From assembly GCA_964600225.1 (NCBI GenBank), contig CAZRIT010000039.1, positions 1-18,098 of the forward strand: 18,098 bases of DNA. The letters run 5' to 3'. Position numbers and translations under genes: made by a program. The DNA is from CAZRIT01 sp964600225. Its GTDB lineage: Bacteria > Bacillota > Clostridia > Christensenellales > CAG-138. Shown one piece after another: positions 8,127-15,211 of this stretch (positions are counted from its first letter, which is position 1; each line of letters starts with the position of its first letter). The notes under the pieces are model-generated. The model was not told the DNA's origin. It saw nothing but the letters and a program-made list of their open reading frames with translations, and made no database searches.

Positions 8127-8146
8127 ATTATACCATGTTGAACATG
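8127..8146 (-). promoter_or_regulatory. Extended -10 promoter of the lipoprotein gene overlapped by a palindrome
   Basis: On the minus strand TGGTATAAT (8127-8135) is a consensus extended -10; no -35 box is evident. CATGTTGAACATG (8134-8146) is a perfect palindrome around a central base and overlaps the upstream edge of the -10. That position suits a repressor operator. Transcription would start near 8119, leaving a leader of about 65 bases. Confidence 0.55.
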
Positions 8147-8182
8147 ACGCGGCACGGTTGAAAACGGCTCTTTTTTGTAAAC

Positions 8183-8290
8183 TTACCAAAAGTGCGGGAT
8201 CAGCCGAAAGCACACGCGCTCGGCATAGCCTCGGCAGCCCTTCGTCTTTTCGGTCAGCATGCGGTCCTCCAAGCAGGTGCGTATCGCCAT
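8183..8290 (-). CDS. Candidate small ORF, 35 residues, Cys/Arg-rich
   Basis: Starting at the ATG at 8290, GGGAAGGG lies about 9 bases upstream; an ATG at 8299 directly abuts that SD and would give 38 residues. The product begins MAIRTCLEDRMLTEKTK, contains two more Cys, and ends RLIPHFW. It is basic, with no signal peptide or membrane segment. The mix of residues and good SD spacing look like a real small gene, but I cannot name the family. It is divergent from infC, and no strong promoter of its own is visible. Confidence 0.4.
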   Translation of the reverse strand: MAIRTCLEDRMLTEKTKGCRGYAERVCFRLIPHFW

Positions 8291-8392
8291 GTTTTTCATC
8301 CCTTCCCTGTCATTTTGGCTTTGCGTATGCTATGATAGCACGGTCAACAGGGCTGTGGCGCACGGATTGCCGCAAAACAAGGGAAATAACGC

Positions 8393-8421
8393 TTGACACT
8401 GGGCGTTGTGATCCTTATAAT
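8393..8421 (+). promoter_or_regulatory. Consensus sigma-A promoter of the infC operon
   Basis: TTGACA (8393-8398), exactly 17 bases, then TATAAT (8416-8421): both boxes match the consensus at all six positions. Transcription should begin near 8428, giving a ~130-base leader before infC. This is the strength expected for a translation-factor and ribosomal-protein operon. Confidence 0.9.
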
Positions 8422-8427
8422 GATACT

Positions 8428-8559
8428 GTTCAAGCAGAAGCGCCCGCTTCTCACCTGCCGACCACTGTGTCAGGCACGGTTATCAAAATGAATCTGTTCG
8501 TTTTGTTTTTGTGGGTGCAGCGCTGCTTGCACCCACTATTTTTTCGGAGGTGTTTTGCC
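8428..8559 (+). promoter_or_regulatory. Structured 5' leader of infC-rpmI-rplT, probable L20-type autoregulatory leader
   Basis: The leader begins with a short hairpin (AGAAGC 8436-8441 with GCTTCT 8446-8451), then CCTG at 8454-8457 that can pair with CAGG near 8471-8474, then a U-rich linker, and finally a strong terminator hairpin just before the infC SD. In Firmicutes, ribosomal protein L20 binds the leader of this operon and promotes premature termination. The same gene order and a leader terminator are present here. I cannot score it against the Rfam L20 leader models, so the assignment rests on position and layout. Confidence 0.6.
8511..8544 (+). terminator. Attenuator hairpin before infC
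   Basis: GTGGGTGCA (8511-8519) pairs perfectly with TGCACCCAC (8528-8536), followed by TATTTTTT (8537-8544). It lies between the promoter and the first gene, with the SD GGAGGTG only two bases further on, so it can only act as a conditional stop or as a structure controlling access to the ribosome site. Confidence 0.85.
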
Positions 8560-9087
8560 ATCGCTACTTCGGACCTTATGATTAACGAGGATATCCGCGA
8601 CGCGGAGATTCGTCTCATCGACGAAAACGGCAACCAGATGGGCATCGTGGATAACCAAACCGCGCAGCGCTATGCAGAGGAGCGCGAGCTGGATCTGGTC
8701 AAGATCACGCCCAACGCCAATCCGCCCGTTTGCAAGATCATGGATTACGGTAAGTACCGCTTTGAAAACAGCAAACGTGAAAAGGAACAGCGTAAGAACC
8801 AGAAGGTCATCGAGCTCAAGGAGGTTCGCCTCTCCGCCACGATCGACGTCAACGATATGTTGATTAAGGCAAAGTCCTGCAAAAAATTCCTTGAGGACGG
8901 AAACAAGGTCAAAGTCAGCATCCGTTTCCGCGGCCGCCAGATTACCCACGGCGATATCGGCATCGACGTGATGGACCGCTTCTTCACCATGGTGGAGGAG
9001 ATCGCCATCAAGGAGCGTCCGCCCAAAATGGAAGGCAGAAACATGTTCATGATACTTGCACCCAAGGCCGATAAAACGAAAAAGTAA
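8560..9087 (+). CDS. infC: Translation initiation factor IF-3, probable ATC start
   Basis: 175 residues if begun at the ATC at 8560, which lies 7 bases after a perfect SD, GGAGGTG (8546-8552). The first in-frame ATG (8578) has no SD. Rare AUU/AUC/AUA starts are a known hallmark of infC and allow IF-3 to repress its own translation, because IF-3 rejects non-canonical start codons. The N-terminal domain starts with INEDIRDAEIRLIDENG. The linker carries KIMDYGKYRFE, and the C-terminal domain carries KEVRLSATID, FLEDGNKVKVSIRFRGR and the closing RPPKMEGRNMFMILAP. IF-3 binds the 30S subunit, keeps 50S away and proofreads initiation. First gene of the operon with rpmI 27 bases downstream. Confidence 0.95.
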   Translation: MATSDLMINEDIRDAEIRLIDENGNQMGIVDNQTAQRYAEERELDLVKITPNANPPVCKIMDYGKYRFENSKREKEQRKNQKVIELKEVRLSATIDVNDMLIKAKSCKKFLEDGNKVKVSIRFRGRQITHGDIGIDVMDRFFTMVEEIAIKERPPKMEGRNMFMILAPKADKTKK

Positions 9088-9114
9088 CAAATTGAACCAG
9101 GAGGAACCAACCAA

Positions 9115-9312
9115 ATGCCTAAACTCAAGTCCCATCGTGGTGCGGCCAAGCGCTTCTCCACGACAAAATCCGGCAAAATCAAGCGGGGTAAGGCTTACAA
9201 GAGCCATATCCTGACCAAGAAAACCACCAAGCGTCTGCGCGGTCTTCGCCAGGTTGGCTACATTGCCGAGTGCGAAGAGAAAAAGATTCGCAAACTGATC
9301 CCGTACAGCTGA
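9115..9312 (+). CDS. rpmI: 50S ribosomal protein L35
   Basis: 65 residues, the normal length for L35. It opens with MPKLKSHRGAAKRF and is strongly basic throughout, with the family's central KIKRGKAYKSHIL and a C-terminal KKIRKLIPY. AGGAGG precedes the ATG at good spacing. It is a structural component of the large ribosomal subunit and sits between infC and rplT, as in most bacteria. Confidence 0.97.
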   Translation: MPKLKSHRGAAKRFSTTKSGKIKRGKAYKSHILTKKTTKRLRGLRQVGYIAECEEKKIRKLIPYS

Positions 9313-9325
9313 GGAGGAATGAAAA

Positions 9326-9682
9326 ATGGCCAGAATTAAAAGAGCAGTCAACGCATTAAAGAAGCGTCGCAAAGTTTTCAAGCTTGCCAAGGGCTACTAC
9401 GGCGCAAAGAGCAAGCAGTACCGTGCCGCATCGCAGCAGGTCATGAAATCCATGGCCTACGCCTATGTCGGCCGCAAGCTGAAAAAGCGTGAGTATCGCA
9501 GGCTTTGGATTGCGCGTATCAACGCGGGCGCGCGCATCTGCGGCACCACCTACAGCCGCTTGATCAACGGTCTCAAGGTGGCAGGCGTCAACATCAACCG
9601 CAAGGTTCTTGCCGACCTCGCCATCAACGATATGAACGCGTTTAAGGAGCTTGTGGACATCGCCAACAAGGCGACCGCGTAA
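9326..9682 (+). CDS. rplT: 50S ribosomal protein L20
   Basis: 118 residues, standard length. The basic N-terminal extension (MARIKRAVNALKKRRKV, then LAKGYYGAKSKQYR) is the long rRNA-penetrating arm. The globular C-terminal half includes LWIARINAGAR and GTTYSRLINGLKVAGVNINRK. The SD GAGGAGGA directly follows the rpmI stop. L20 is needed early in 50S assembly and, in Firmicutes, represses this operon by binding the leader upstream of infC. Last gene of the operon. Confidence 0.98.
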   Translation: MARIKRAVNALKKRRKVFKLAKGYYGAKSKQYRAASQQVMKSMAYAYVGRKLKKREYRRLWIARINAGARICGTTYSRLINGLKVAGVNINRKVLADLAINDMNAFKELVDIANKATA

Positions 9683-9707
9683 ATCTCCGACATCCCGTTT
9701 ACAGGAA

Positions 9708-9738
9708 ACGGCCGTCCGATTCTCGGACGGCCGTTTTT
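9708..9738 (+). terminator. Strong intrinsic terminator after rplT
   Basis: ACGGCCGTCCGA (9708-9719) pairs perfectly over 12 bases with TCGGACGGCCGT (9723-9734), loop TTC, then a run of five T. It ends the infC operon. On the opposite strand it is followed by TTTCC, so it may also help stop the convergent lipoprotein transcript. Confidence 0.93.
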
Positions 9739-9768
9739 GTGTGCGAATTTTTAAAAAGCGCTTGCAGC

Positions 9769-10488
9769 TTACGGGATGGCAAAGCGCACGACCACATGCG
9801 CGCTGACCTCGATAGCGCTGGTTTCAAAGTCCTCCCCCATAAGCGCATTGTCGCTGCCAGAGGTTTCCTCCACGCCAATGACGCGTCCCCGGGTCACGCC
9901 CGCAGCGCTTGCAATCGTATCGGCCTTCTGCTGCGCATCCGCAATGGCAGCCATCAGCGCTTCCTTATAGGCAGCCGACGCATCGGTGAGGCTGTAGGTT
10001 ACGTTAATCAGCTCGCCCGACGACGCATCGATGATGCTCGACATCACGGTGTTGGCCGTTTGCGCATCATCAATCACGATGGTGATGGTGGTCATGGCCA
10101 GATATCCCGTAATCGCGCCGTCGCTCGGCCGCTGCTGCGCGGTGATGTTGACGCCCGAATCGGAGATGCTGTCCTTGGGCACCTGCAACGAATCCGCCAC
10201 CTCATACACATTTTGCAGATTCGTTTCGCAGATGCTGCCAGCATGCTCGGCCGTGTCGGAGATGCCTGAAACCTTGAGCTTGATGGTGGCAAAATCGGGC
10301 GAGGCAATCACCTCGCCATAGCCCGTGACCTCAATCATGCGCGCCGCCGATACAAAATCGTTATTGACCACGATCTCGGGCGACGTCGGCTTGGGTGTGG
10401 GGCCGGGCACAATCTCATCCGGCTCCTTGCACCCGACGCACGCCCAGAGTAGCAGTACCGAAAGCATCCATAATACGATTCGCCGCAT
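9769..10488 (-). CDS. SIMPL-domain (DUF541/YggE-like) lipoprotein
   Basis: 239 residues from the ATG at 10488, which sits about 9 bases after GGAGG; an ATG two codons earlier (10494) is too close to the SD. A short basic head and hydrophobic core end in WACVGC, giving a lipoprotein signal with lipidation at one of the two Cys. A Pro/Thr linker follows, then a SIMPL domain that begins with IEVTGYGEVIASPDFATIKLKV and contains the family pattern of alternating strands and a long helix (AYKEALMAAIADAQQKADTIASAAG). The family is widespread in envelopes, sometimes linked to oxidative stress, but has no fixed biochemical role. It lies 42 bases after obgE on the same strand, so it is probably the last gene of the trxB operon. 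Confidence 0.88.
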   Translation of the reverse strand: MRRIVLWMLSVLLLWACVGCKEPDEIVPGPTPKPTSPEIVVNNDFVSAARMIEVTGYGEVIASPDFATIKLKVSGISDTAEHAGSICETNLQNVYEVADSLQVPKDSISDSGVNITAQQRPSDGAITGYLAMTTITIVIDDAQTANTVMSSIIDASSGELINVTYSLTDASAAYKEALMAAIADAQQKADTIASAAGVTRGRVIGVEETSGSDNALMGEDFETSAIEVSAHVVVRFAIP

Positions 10489-10530
10489 ACGCATTCTCCT
10501 CCCTGTTTTACTCGGGTTTTAAGGAAACAA

Positions 10531-11796
10531 TCAGTCCATAAAGTCGAACGACCAGCCGTTGAGGCGGATGGTATCGCCATCCTTGGCGTCCATCTCCCGC
10601 AAAGCGGAAATGACGCCGTATTTGATCAAAAGCTGCTGGAAACGGCGCATGGAAACCTCGTCGTTGGGATCAGTCGTATCCAAAAGACGGTCAATATCCC
10701 CGCCGCTGACGACAAACGCCCCGTCGTCGGCCCGCTCGATATGAAAGCCTTCCTCATACGAAGCGCCGATATCCAGCGCCTCCTCCTCGTACCGAAGCAC
10801 GGGCGGCAGCGTATCCAGCACCTGCACCACGCGGTCCAACAGCGCTTCAAACCCCTTGACAGTCGCCGCCGAAACGGGAAACAGCGGCACGTTCGGGTAC
10901 CGTTGCCGAAAGCGTTCCACATGTGCCTCCGCATCGGGCAGGTCGGTTTTGTTGGCCGCAACAATCTGCGGAATTTGGGCAAGCTGCTCGGAGAATTTCT
11001 CCAGTTCCAGATTGATCTTTTCGTAATCGTCAATCGGATCGCGCCCTTCGCTGCCCGCGATATCCAGCACATGCACCAGCATGCGCGTGCGCTCGATATG
11101 CCTTAAAAAATCGTGCCCCAGGCCCGAGCCCTCGGCCGCGCCCTCGATGAGACCGGGGATATCCGCCAGCACAAAGCGGTGCCCGTGTCGCTCCGCCACG
11201 CCGAGGTTTGGCGAAAGCGTTGTAAAATGATAGGCTGCAATCTTGGGCTTTGCCGACGTCAGCACGGACAGTATGGTGGATTTTCCCACCGATGGCAGGC
11301 CGATCAGGCCCACGTCCGCAATAGTTTTCAGCTCCAGCTCCAGTTCGCGCTCCTGCGTCTTTTTGCCCGGCTGCGCAAAGCGCGGCGCCTGGCGCGTCGG
11401 CGTGGCAAAGCGCGCGTTACCCTTGCCGCCGCTGCCGCCGAACAGCACTGTCCTGTGCTTGTCGCTTTCGTTCATATCGGCCACGATGGCCTCCGTCTCC
11501 ACATCGCGCACAATTGTGCCGATGGGCACCTTGACAATCATATCCGCGCCGTTGCGCCCGCTCATCATCTCCGCCTTGCCGGGTTCGCCGTCCTCGGCGC
11601 GAAAATGCCGCTTGTACTTAAAATCCAGCAGCGTGGACATGTGCGGATCGGCCACAAACACCACGTCGCCGCCCTTGCCGCCGTCGCCGCCCGACGGGCC
11701 GCCCTTGGCGACAAACTTTTCCCTGTGAAACGCCGCCGATCCGTCGCCGCCGTTGCCGGCCTTGACGAGGATGCGCGCCTTATCGATGAATTGCAT
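10531..11796 (-). CDS. obgE: Obg-family GTPase ObgE/CgtA
   Basis: 421 residues with three domains in the normal order. The glycine-rich OBG fold spans ~1-158 (DKARILVKAGNGGDGS, GGPSGGDGGKGGDVVF). The G domain carries P-loop GLPSVGKST (166-174), switch I TTLSPNLG, DIPG (212-215), NKTD (282-285) and SA (309-310). A C-terminal OCT domain (~340-421) ends in GWSFDFMD. It hydrolyses GTP slowly, binds the 50S subunit and links ribosome assembly to growth and, in Bacillus, to sporulation. The start lies 3 bases after the nth stop and has no clear SD, so translation is likely coupled to nth. Firmicutes commonly carry obg in an rpmA operon; here it follows nth. Confidence 0.97.
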   Translation of the reverse strand: MQFIDKARILVKAGNGGDGSAAFHREKFVAKGGPSGGDGGKGGDVVFVADPHMSTLLDFKYKRHFRAEDGEPGKAEMMSGRNGADMIVKVPIGTIVRDVETEAIVADMNESDKHRTVLFGGSGGKGNARFATPTRQAPRFAQPGKKTQERELELELKTIADVGLIGLPSVGKSTILSVLTSAKPKIAAYHFTTLSPNLGVAERHGHRFVLADIPGLIEGAAEGSGLGHDFLRHIERTRMLVHVLDIAGSEGRDPIDDYEKINLELEKFSEQLAQIPQIVAANKTDLPDAEAHVERFRQRYPNVPLFPVSAATVKGFEALLDRVVQVLDTLPPVLRYEEEALDIGASYEEGFHIERADDGAFVVSGGDIDRLLDTTDPNDEVSMRRFQQLLIKYGVISALREMDAKDGDTIRLNGWSFDFMD

Positions 11797-11799
11797 GCG

Positions 11800-12453
11800 T
11801 TAACCCGCCGTTCTTTCCGTATTTGTCTGCTGCCGATATTGGCAGATATCCTGCAATGCGCAAAGTTCGCACTTGGGCCGCTGCGCCGCGCACACCTGCC
11901 GCCCGTGATAGATGAGCCAGTGATGCGCGCTGCCCCAATCCTTTTCGGGAATGGCAGCCATGAGCTGCCGCTCCGTTTCCTCCACCGTTTTCGCGCTGGC
12001 CAGGCCGATGCGGTTGGACACGCGAAACACATGCGTATCCACGGCGATGGCGGGAATGCCAAACGCGTTGGACACCACCACGTTGGCCGTCTTTCTGCCC
12101 ACGCCCGGCAGCTTGGTCAGCTCGTCCCGATCCTGCGGGATCTCGCCGCCATAGTTGGTCATAAGCAGCATTGAGGTTTCCAGAATGTGTTTTCCCTTGG
12201 TGCGGTAGAAACCGCAGCTTTTGATGTACGGCTCCAGCGTTTCCTCCGTCATGGCGGCAAACTGCGCGGGCGTGTTCGCCACGGGAAATAGCCTTTCCGT
12301 GCAGCGGTTCACCTGCTTATCGGTGCACTGCGCAGAAAGCATGGTGGCAATCAGCAGTTCAAACGGGGATGAAAACACCAGCGCGGGCTTGGCGTTTGGG
12401 TATTCGGCGGCCAGGCGCTGCAGCACCAGCCTCTTTTCGGCGTCACTCAACAT
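11800..12453 (-). CDS. nth: Endonuclease III (DNA glycosylase/AP lyase)
   Basis: 217 residues from the ATG at 12453, which follows AGGA at proper spacing; a TTG two codons upstream overlaps the glmM stop and is less likely. The helix-hairpin-helix LPGVGRKTANVV (115-126) contains the catalytic Lys121, and AVDTHVFRV holds Asp139. A C-terminal [4Fe-4S] motif is complete: Cys188-x6-Cys195-x2-Cys198-x5-Cys204. The enzyme removes oxidised pyrimidines from DNA and cuts at the abasic site. The start lies 2 bases after the glmM TGA, a tight junction pointing to one operon. Confidence 0.96.
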   Translation of the reverse strand: MLSDAEKRLVLQRLAAEYPNAKPALVFSSPFELLIATMLSAQCTDKQVNRCTERLFPVANTPAQFAAMTEETLEPYIKSCGFYRTKGKHILETSMLLMTNYGGEIPQDRDELTKLPGVGRKTANVVVSNAFGIPAIAVDTHVFRVSNRIGLASAKTVEETERQLMAAIPEKDWGSAHHWLIYHGRQVCAAQRPKCELCALQDICQYRQQTNTERTAG

Positions 12454-12455
12454 GG

Positions 12456-13814
12456 TCAATTCCTGATCTTACCTTCGTATTTGTCCACAATGATATGCGC
12501 CATGCTCAGCGCATAATCCAAAATCTGCTTTTCGTCCTGACCCTCCAGCATGATGCGGATCAGCGGCTCCGTGCCCGATGCGCGCACAAGCACGCGCCCA
12601 TTGTCGCCAAGCAGCTTTTCCACCTCGGCCTGCCGCTTGTGCAGGTCGGCGTCCTCCATGGCGGCCGCCTTTTTGCCGTTATCGACAATGACGTTGACCA
12701 GCACCTGCGGAAACTCGGGAATCTGCGCCGCCAGCTTGGACAGGCGTTTTTTTGATTCGGCCACGACATTCAACAGCGCAATAGCGCTCATCATGCCGTC
12801 GCCTGTGGTGTTGCTGTCAAGCAGTATGATGTGGCCCGACTGTTCGCCGCCGATGTTGTACTTTTTATCCAGCATCTCCTCGAGCACATAGCGGTCGCCC
12901 ACCTTCGTTTCGGCGATATGGATGCCGTTTTCCTGCATCGTTTTCTTCAGACCGAGGTTGGACATGACCGTGATGACCAGCGTGTCCTTTTTGAGCTTGC
13001 CGTGCGCCTTCATCGAAAGCGCCAGAATGCCCATGGCCTGGTCGCCGTCGACGATGTTGCCGTACTCGTCGCAGGAGATCAGGCGGTCCGCGTCGCCGTC
13101 AAACGCAAACCCAAGGTCCGCGCCGTAGTTGACGACCATCTCCTGCAAGCGCTCGGGATGCGTGGAACCGCAGTGATCATTGATGTTGGTGCCGTCGGGC
13201 GCGCAGGATTTGGCAATGACCTCCGCACCGAGGCGCTCGAACACATTTTTGGCAATGAACGACGTTGCGCCGTTGGCGCAGTCCAGCACAATGCGCAGTC
13301 CCTCAAACCGTCCCGAGGACTGCTCGACCAGAAAATCACAATAATCCTGCTGCGCGCGCACGGCGGAGATGATGCGCCCCACGCCGCGCCCCTCGGGATG
13401 CGGTATCGGCTCGTTATCGCGGATGATGGCCTCGATGCGGTCCTCGATGGCGTCGCTGAGCTTGAAGCCGTTGCCATCGAACCACTTGATGCCGTTATAC
13501 TCCATGGGGTTATGGCTTGCGGAGATCATCACAGCCGCATCGGCCTCATAAAGGCGCACCAGATGCGCCATGGCGGGCGTAGGCAGAATACCGACGTCCA
13601 GCACGTCTCCACCGACAGAACAGATGCCCGCCGAAAGCGCAGCGCCCAGCATGGGGCCCGATTTTCTGGTGTCCATGCCAACCAGGATGCGCGGGGAGTG
13701 CACCTCGTTGGTTAAAACATATGCGCCCACAGCGCCGATTTTGAAGGCCAGCTCGCAGTTGAGGTCACGGTTGGCGATGCCGCGCACGCCGTCGGTTCCG
13801 AATAGTCTTGCCAT
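12456..13814 (-). CDS. glmM: Phosphoglucosamine mutase
   Basis: 452 residues, standard length, starting MARLFGTDGVRGIAN. The phosphoserine loop ISASHNPMEYNGIK (97-110) has catalytic Ser100; the metal-binding loop is FDGDADR; the sugar-binding and phosphate-binding C-terminal motif is RASGTEPLIR. It interconverts glucosamine-6-phosphate and glucosamine-1-phosphate on the way to UDP-GlcNAc for peptidoglycan. AAAGGA lies upstream of the ATG, somewhat far (about 11 bases). It is 39 bases after trxB. Peptidoglycan synthesis is also served by murC further right in the window, on the other strand. Confidence 0.97.
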   Translation of the reverse strand: MARLFGTDGVRGIANRDLNCELAFKIGAVGAYVLTNEVHSPRILVGMDTRKSGPMLGAALSAGICSVGGDVLDVGILPTPAMAHLVRLYEADAAVMISASHNPMEYNGIKWFDGNGFKLSDAIEDRIEAIIRDNEPIPHPEGRGVGRIISAVRAQQDYCDFLVEQSSGRFEGLRIVLDCANGATSFIAKNVFERLGAEVIAKSCAPDGTNINDHCGSTHPERLQEMVVNYGADLGFAFDGDADRLISCDEYGNIVDGDQAMGILALSMKAHGKLKKDTLVITVMSNLGLKKTMQENGIHIAETKVGDRYVLEEMLDKKYNIGGEQSGHIILLDSNTTGDGMMSAIALLNVVAESKKRLSKLAAQIPEFPQVLVNVIVDNGKKAAAMEDADLHKRQAEVEKLLGDNGRVLVRASGTEPLIRIMLEGQDEKQILDYALSMAHIIVDKYEGKIRN

Positions 13815-13853
13815 AAGAAAGATCGTCCTTTCAGTTTGAAGTCAGAATGAGGG

Positions 13854-14762
13854 TCATTTGGATATATATTCCAGCGCGGCCGTCGCCGCCACAGCGCCGT
13901 CGGCGCAGGCCGTCACAACCTGCCTTAACGGCGTTTGGCGTACGTCTCCCGCGGCATAGATGCCCGCACAGTCCGTTTGCATATGCGCATCCGTAAGGAT
14001 GGCGCCGATTCCGTCCAGCTTCACCAGCTCCCGCACCAGCTCCGTGCGCGGCGACACGCCAACCGCCACGAATACGCCCGATACAGGCAGGGTGGCTTCC
14101 TCGCCCGTTTTCACGTTTTTCAGCCGCAGCGCTTCCACGCGCTCCGCCCCGTCGATGCCAATCGGCACGGAATTGTACGCAAAGCGTATCTTTGGTTCAC
14201 GCAAGGCCGTCTCCTGCAATGCGTGAGACGCGCGCAGCGCATCGCGCCGATGCACCACGGTTACGGTTTTGCACATGCGCGCCAGATAGATGGCGTCCGA
14301 CAGCGCCGTATCGCCGCCGCCGACAACCGCAACATCCATGCCGCGAAAGAACGCGCCGTCGCAGGTGGCACAGTACGATACGCCCGCGCCCGTCAGACGC
14401 GCCTCGTCGGCAAGGCCGAGCTTTCTGGGCGTTGCGCCCATGCACAGAATGACCGCCTTGGCGTCGATGCTGCGTTCCGTTGTGGTCACCAGAAAGCCTT
14501 CGGGCGTCCGCTCCAGCGCCGTGACGCTTTCGTACGCGGTTTGCAGACCAAACTTTGTGGCCTGCTGCTCCAAAAGCGCGCCGATGGCATAGCCGTCAAT
14601 GCCGTCGGGAAAACACGGGAAATTATCGATTCGCTCCGTCTTGGTGGCCTGACCGCCGACGGACAACTCCTCCAGCAGTAACGCATCTGCGCCGCCGCGC
14701 GCAAGGTACAATCCTGCGGTCAAGCCCGCAGGGCCGCCGCCAATGATGACGATATTCGGCAT
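13854..14762 (-). CDS. trxB: Thioredoxin-disulfide reductase
   Basis: 302 residues from the ATG at 14762, with AAGGAG about 9 bases upstream; the frame stays open upstream to 14858 but without an SD. FAD-binding GGGPAG (8-13), redox-active CATC (131-134) followed by DGAFFRG, NADPH-binding GGGDTA (148-153) with HRRDALRAS after it, and the C-terminal FAD contact IYAAGDVR are all present. It passes electrons from NADPH to thioredoxin in the cytoplasm. The leader from the predicted start of transcription is long (~137 bases). First gene of the run trxB-glmM-nth-obgE. Confidence 0.93.
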   Translation of the reverse strand: MPNIVIIGGGPAGLTAGLYLARGGADALLLEELSVGGQATKTERIDNFPCFPDGIDGYAIGALLEQQATKFGLQTAYESVTALERTPEGFLVTTTERSIDAKAVILCMGATPRKLGLADEARLTGAGVSYCATCDGAFFRGMDVAVVGGGDTALSDAIYLARMCKTVTVVHRRDALRASHALQETALREPKIRFAYNSVPIGIDGAERVEALRLKNVKTGEEATLPVSGVFVAVGVSPRTELVRELVKLDGIGAILTDAHMQTDCAGIYAAGDVRQTPLRQVVTACADGAVAATAALEYISK

Positions 14763-14905
14763 ACCGTTCCACTCCTTCGCCAAAAGATGTTTCCATTTCG
14801 GCATCTCAATATTGTCGGTCAAAAACCTTTCGATTTCCAACATGATTATTATGTGCAATCATCAAGCGTTCCGACTTGACAACCTTTTACTACAAACTGA
14901 TATAT

Positions 14906-14936
14906 ATTATACAGGAATTGCGATTTGATTGCAATT
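14906..14936 (-). promoter_or_regulatory. trxB promoter with an inverted repeat over the -35
   Basis: On the minus strand, TTGCAA (14929-14934), 17 bases and TATAAT (14906-14911) form a sigma-A promoter. AATTGC (14916-14921) and GCAATT (14931-14936), 9 bases apart, are a perfect inverted repeat covering the spacer and -35, a good position for a repressor or activator site. The regulator is not identifiable from sequence. Confidence 0.65.
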
Positions 14937-14999
14937 GACATATGGGATGCATGGGTACCTTTTCCTATTTGTTAGCAGTGCAGCGTTACAGGCTGCTAG

Positions 15000-15044
15000 A
15001 AAAGACATACAACACGGCGCGGGATATGCTCCCGCGCCGTGTTG
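15000..15044 (-). terminator. GC-rich hairpin ending the small minus-strand operon
   Basis: A perfect 15-base-pair stem, 15010-15024 with 15030-15044, closes a TATGC loop. It begins four bases after the TGA of the small gene at 15048-15200. On the minus strand the stem is followed by TATGTCTTTTC, a moderately T-rich tail; on the plus strand there is none. Its position supports real transcription of the two small genes upstream of it. Confidence 0.7.
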
Positions 15045-15047
15045 ACC

Positions 15048-15200
15048 TCATAGGTCGTCCGCGTCCTGAATCGGCCTGTCGCCGTCCATTGCATGGCCTG
15101 TGTAGCTGCCCAGCACATCCGAAGGGATATCGGATGATCGGGCCTGGTTTGGCAACGTTTTGGTCAGCTCACGGATACGAACGTCTTTTGGTTGCCGCAT
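15048..15200 (-). CDS. Small conserved-looking protein, 50 residues, acidic C-terminus
   Basis: The ATG at 15200 has GGAGG five bases upstream, placed just after the stop of the Asn/Gln-rich ORF. The product opens MRQPKDVRIRELTK, continues through a Ser/Asp segment to VLGSYTG (29-35), and ends PIQDADDL. The basic N-terminus and acidic end with a SYTG...QDADDL arrangement resemble, from memory, very small proteins common in Clostridia; I could not confirm this by search. There is no signal peptide, membrane segment or Cys. Function unknown. It lies 11 bases after the first small ORF and 4 bases before a terminator hairpin. Confidence 0.68.
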   Translation of the reverse strand: MRQPKDVRIRELTKTLPNQARSSDIPSDVLGSYTGHAMDGDRPIQDADDL

Positions 15201-15211
15201 GGGCGCCTCCG

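Noticed and set aside
7342..8559. Long N-terminal extension of the infC frame
   Set aside because: It lies antisense to the lipoprotein gene and upstream of the infC promoter and attenuator; IF-3 homology begins only at about 8578.
14876..14904. Plus-strand promoter TTGACA with a TATATA-like box
   Set aside because: Spacing is 19 bases and no plus-strand gene follows before murC, which has its own promoter.
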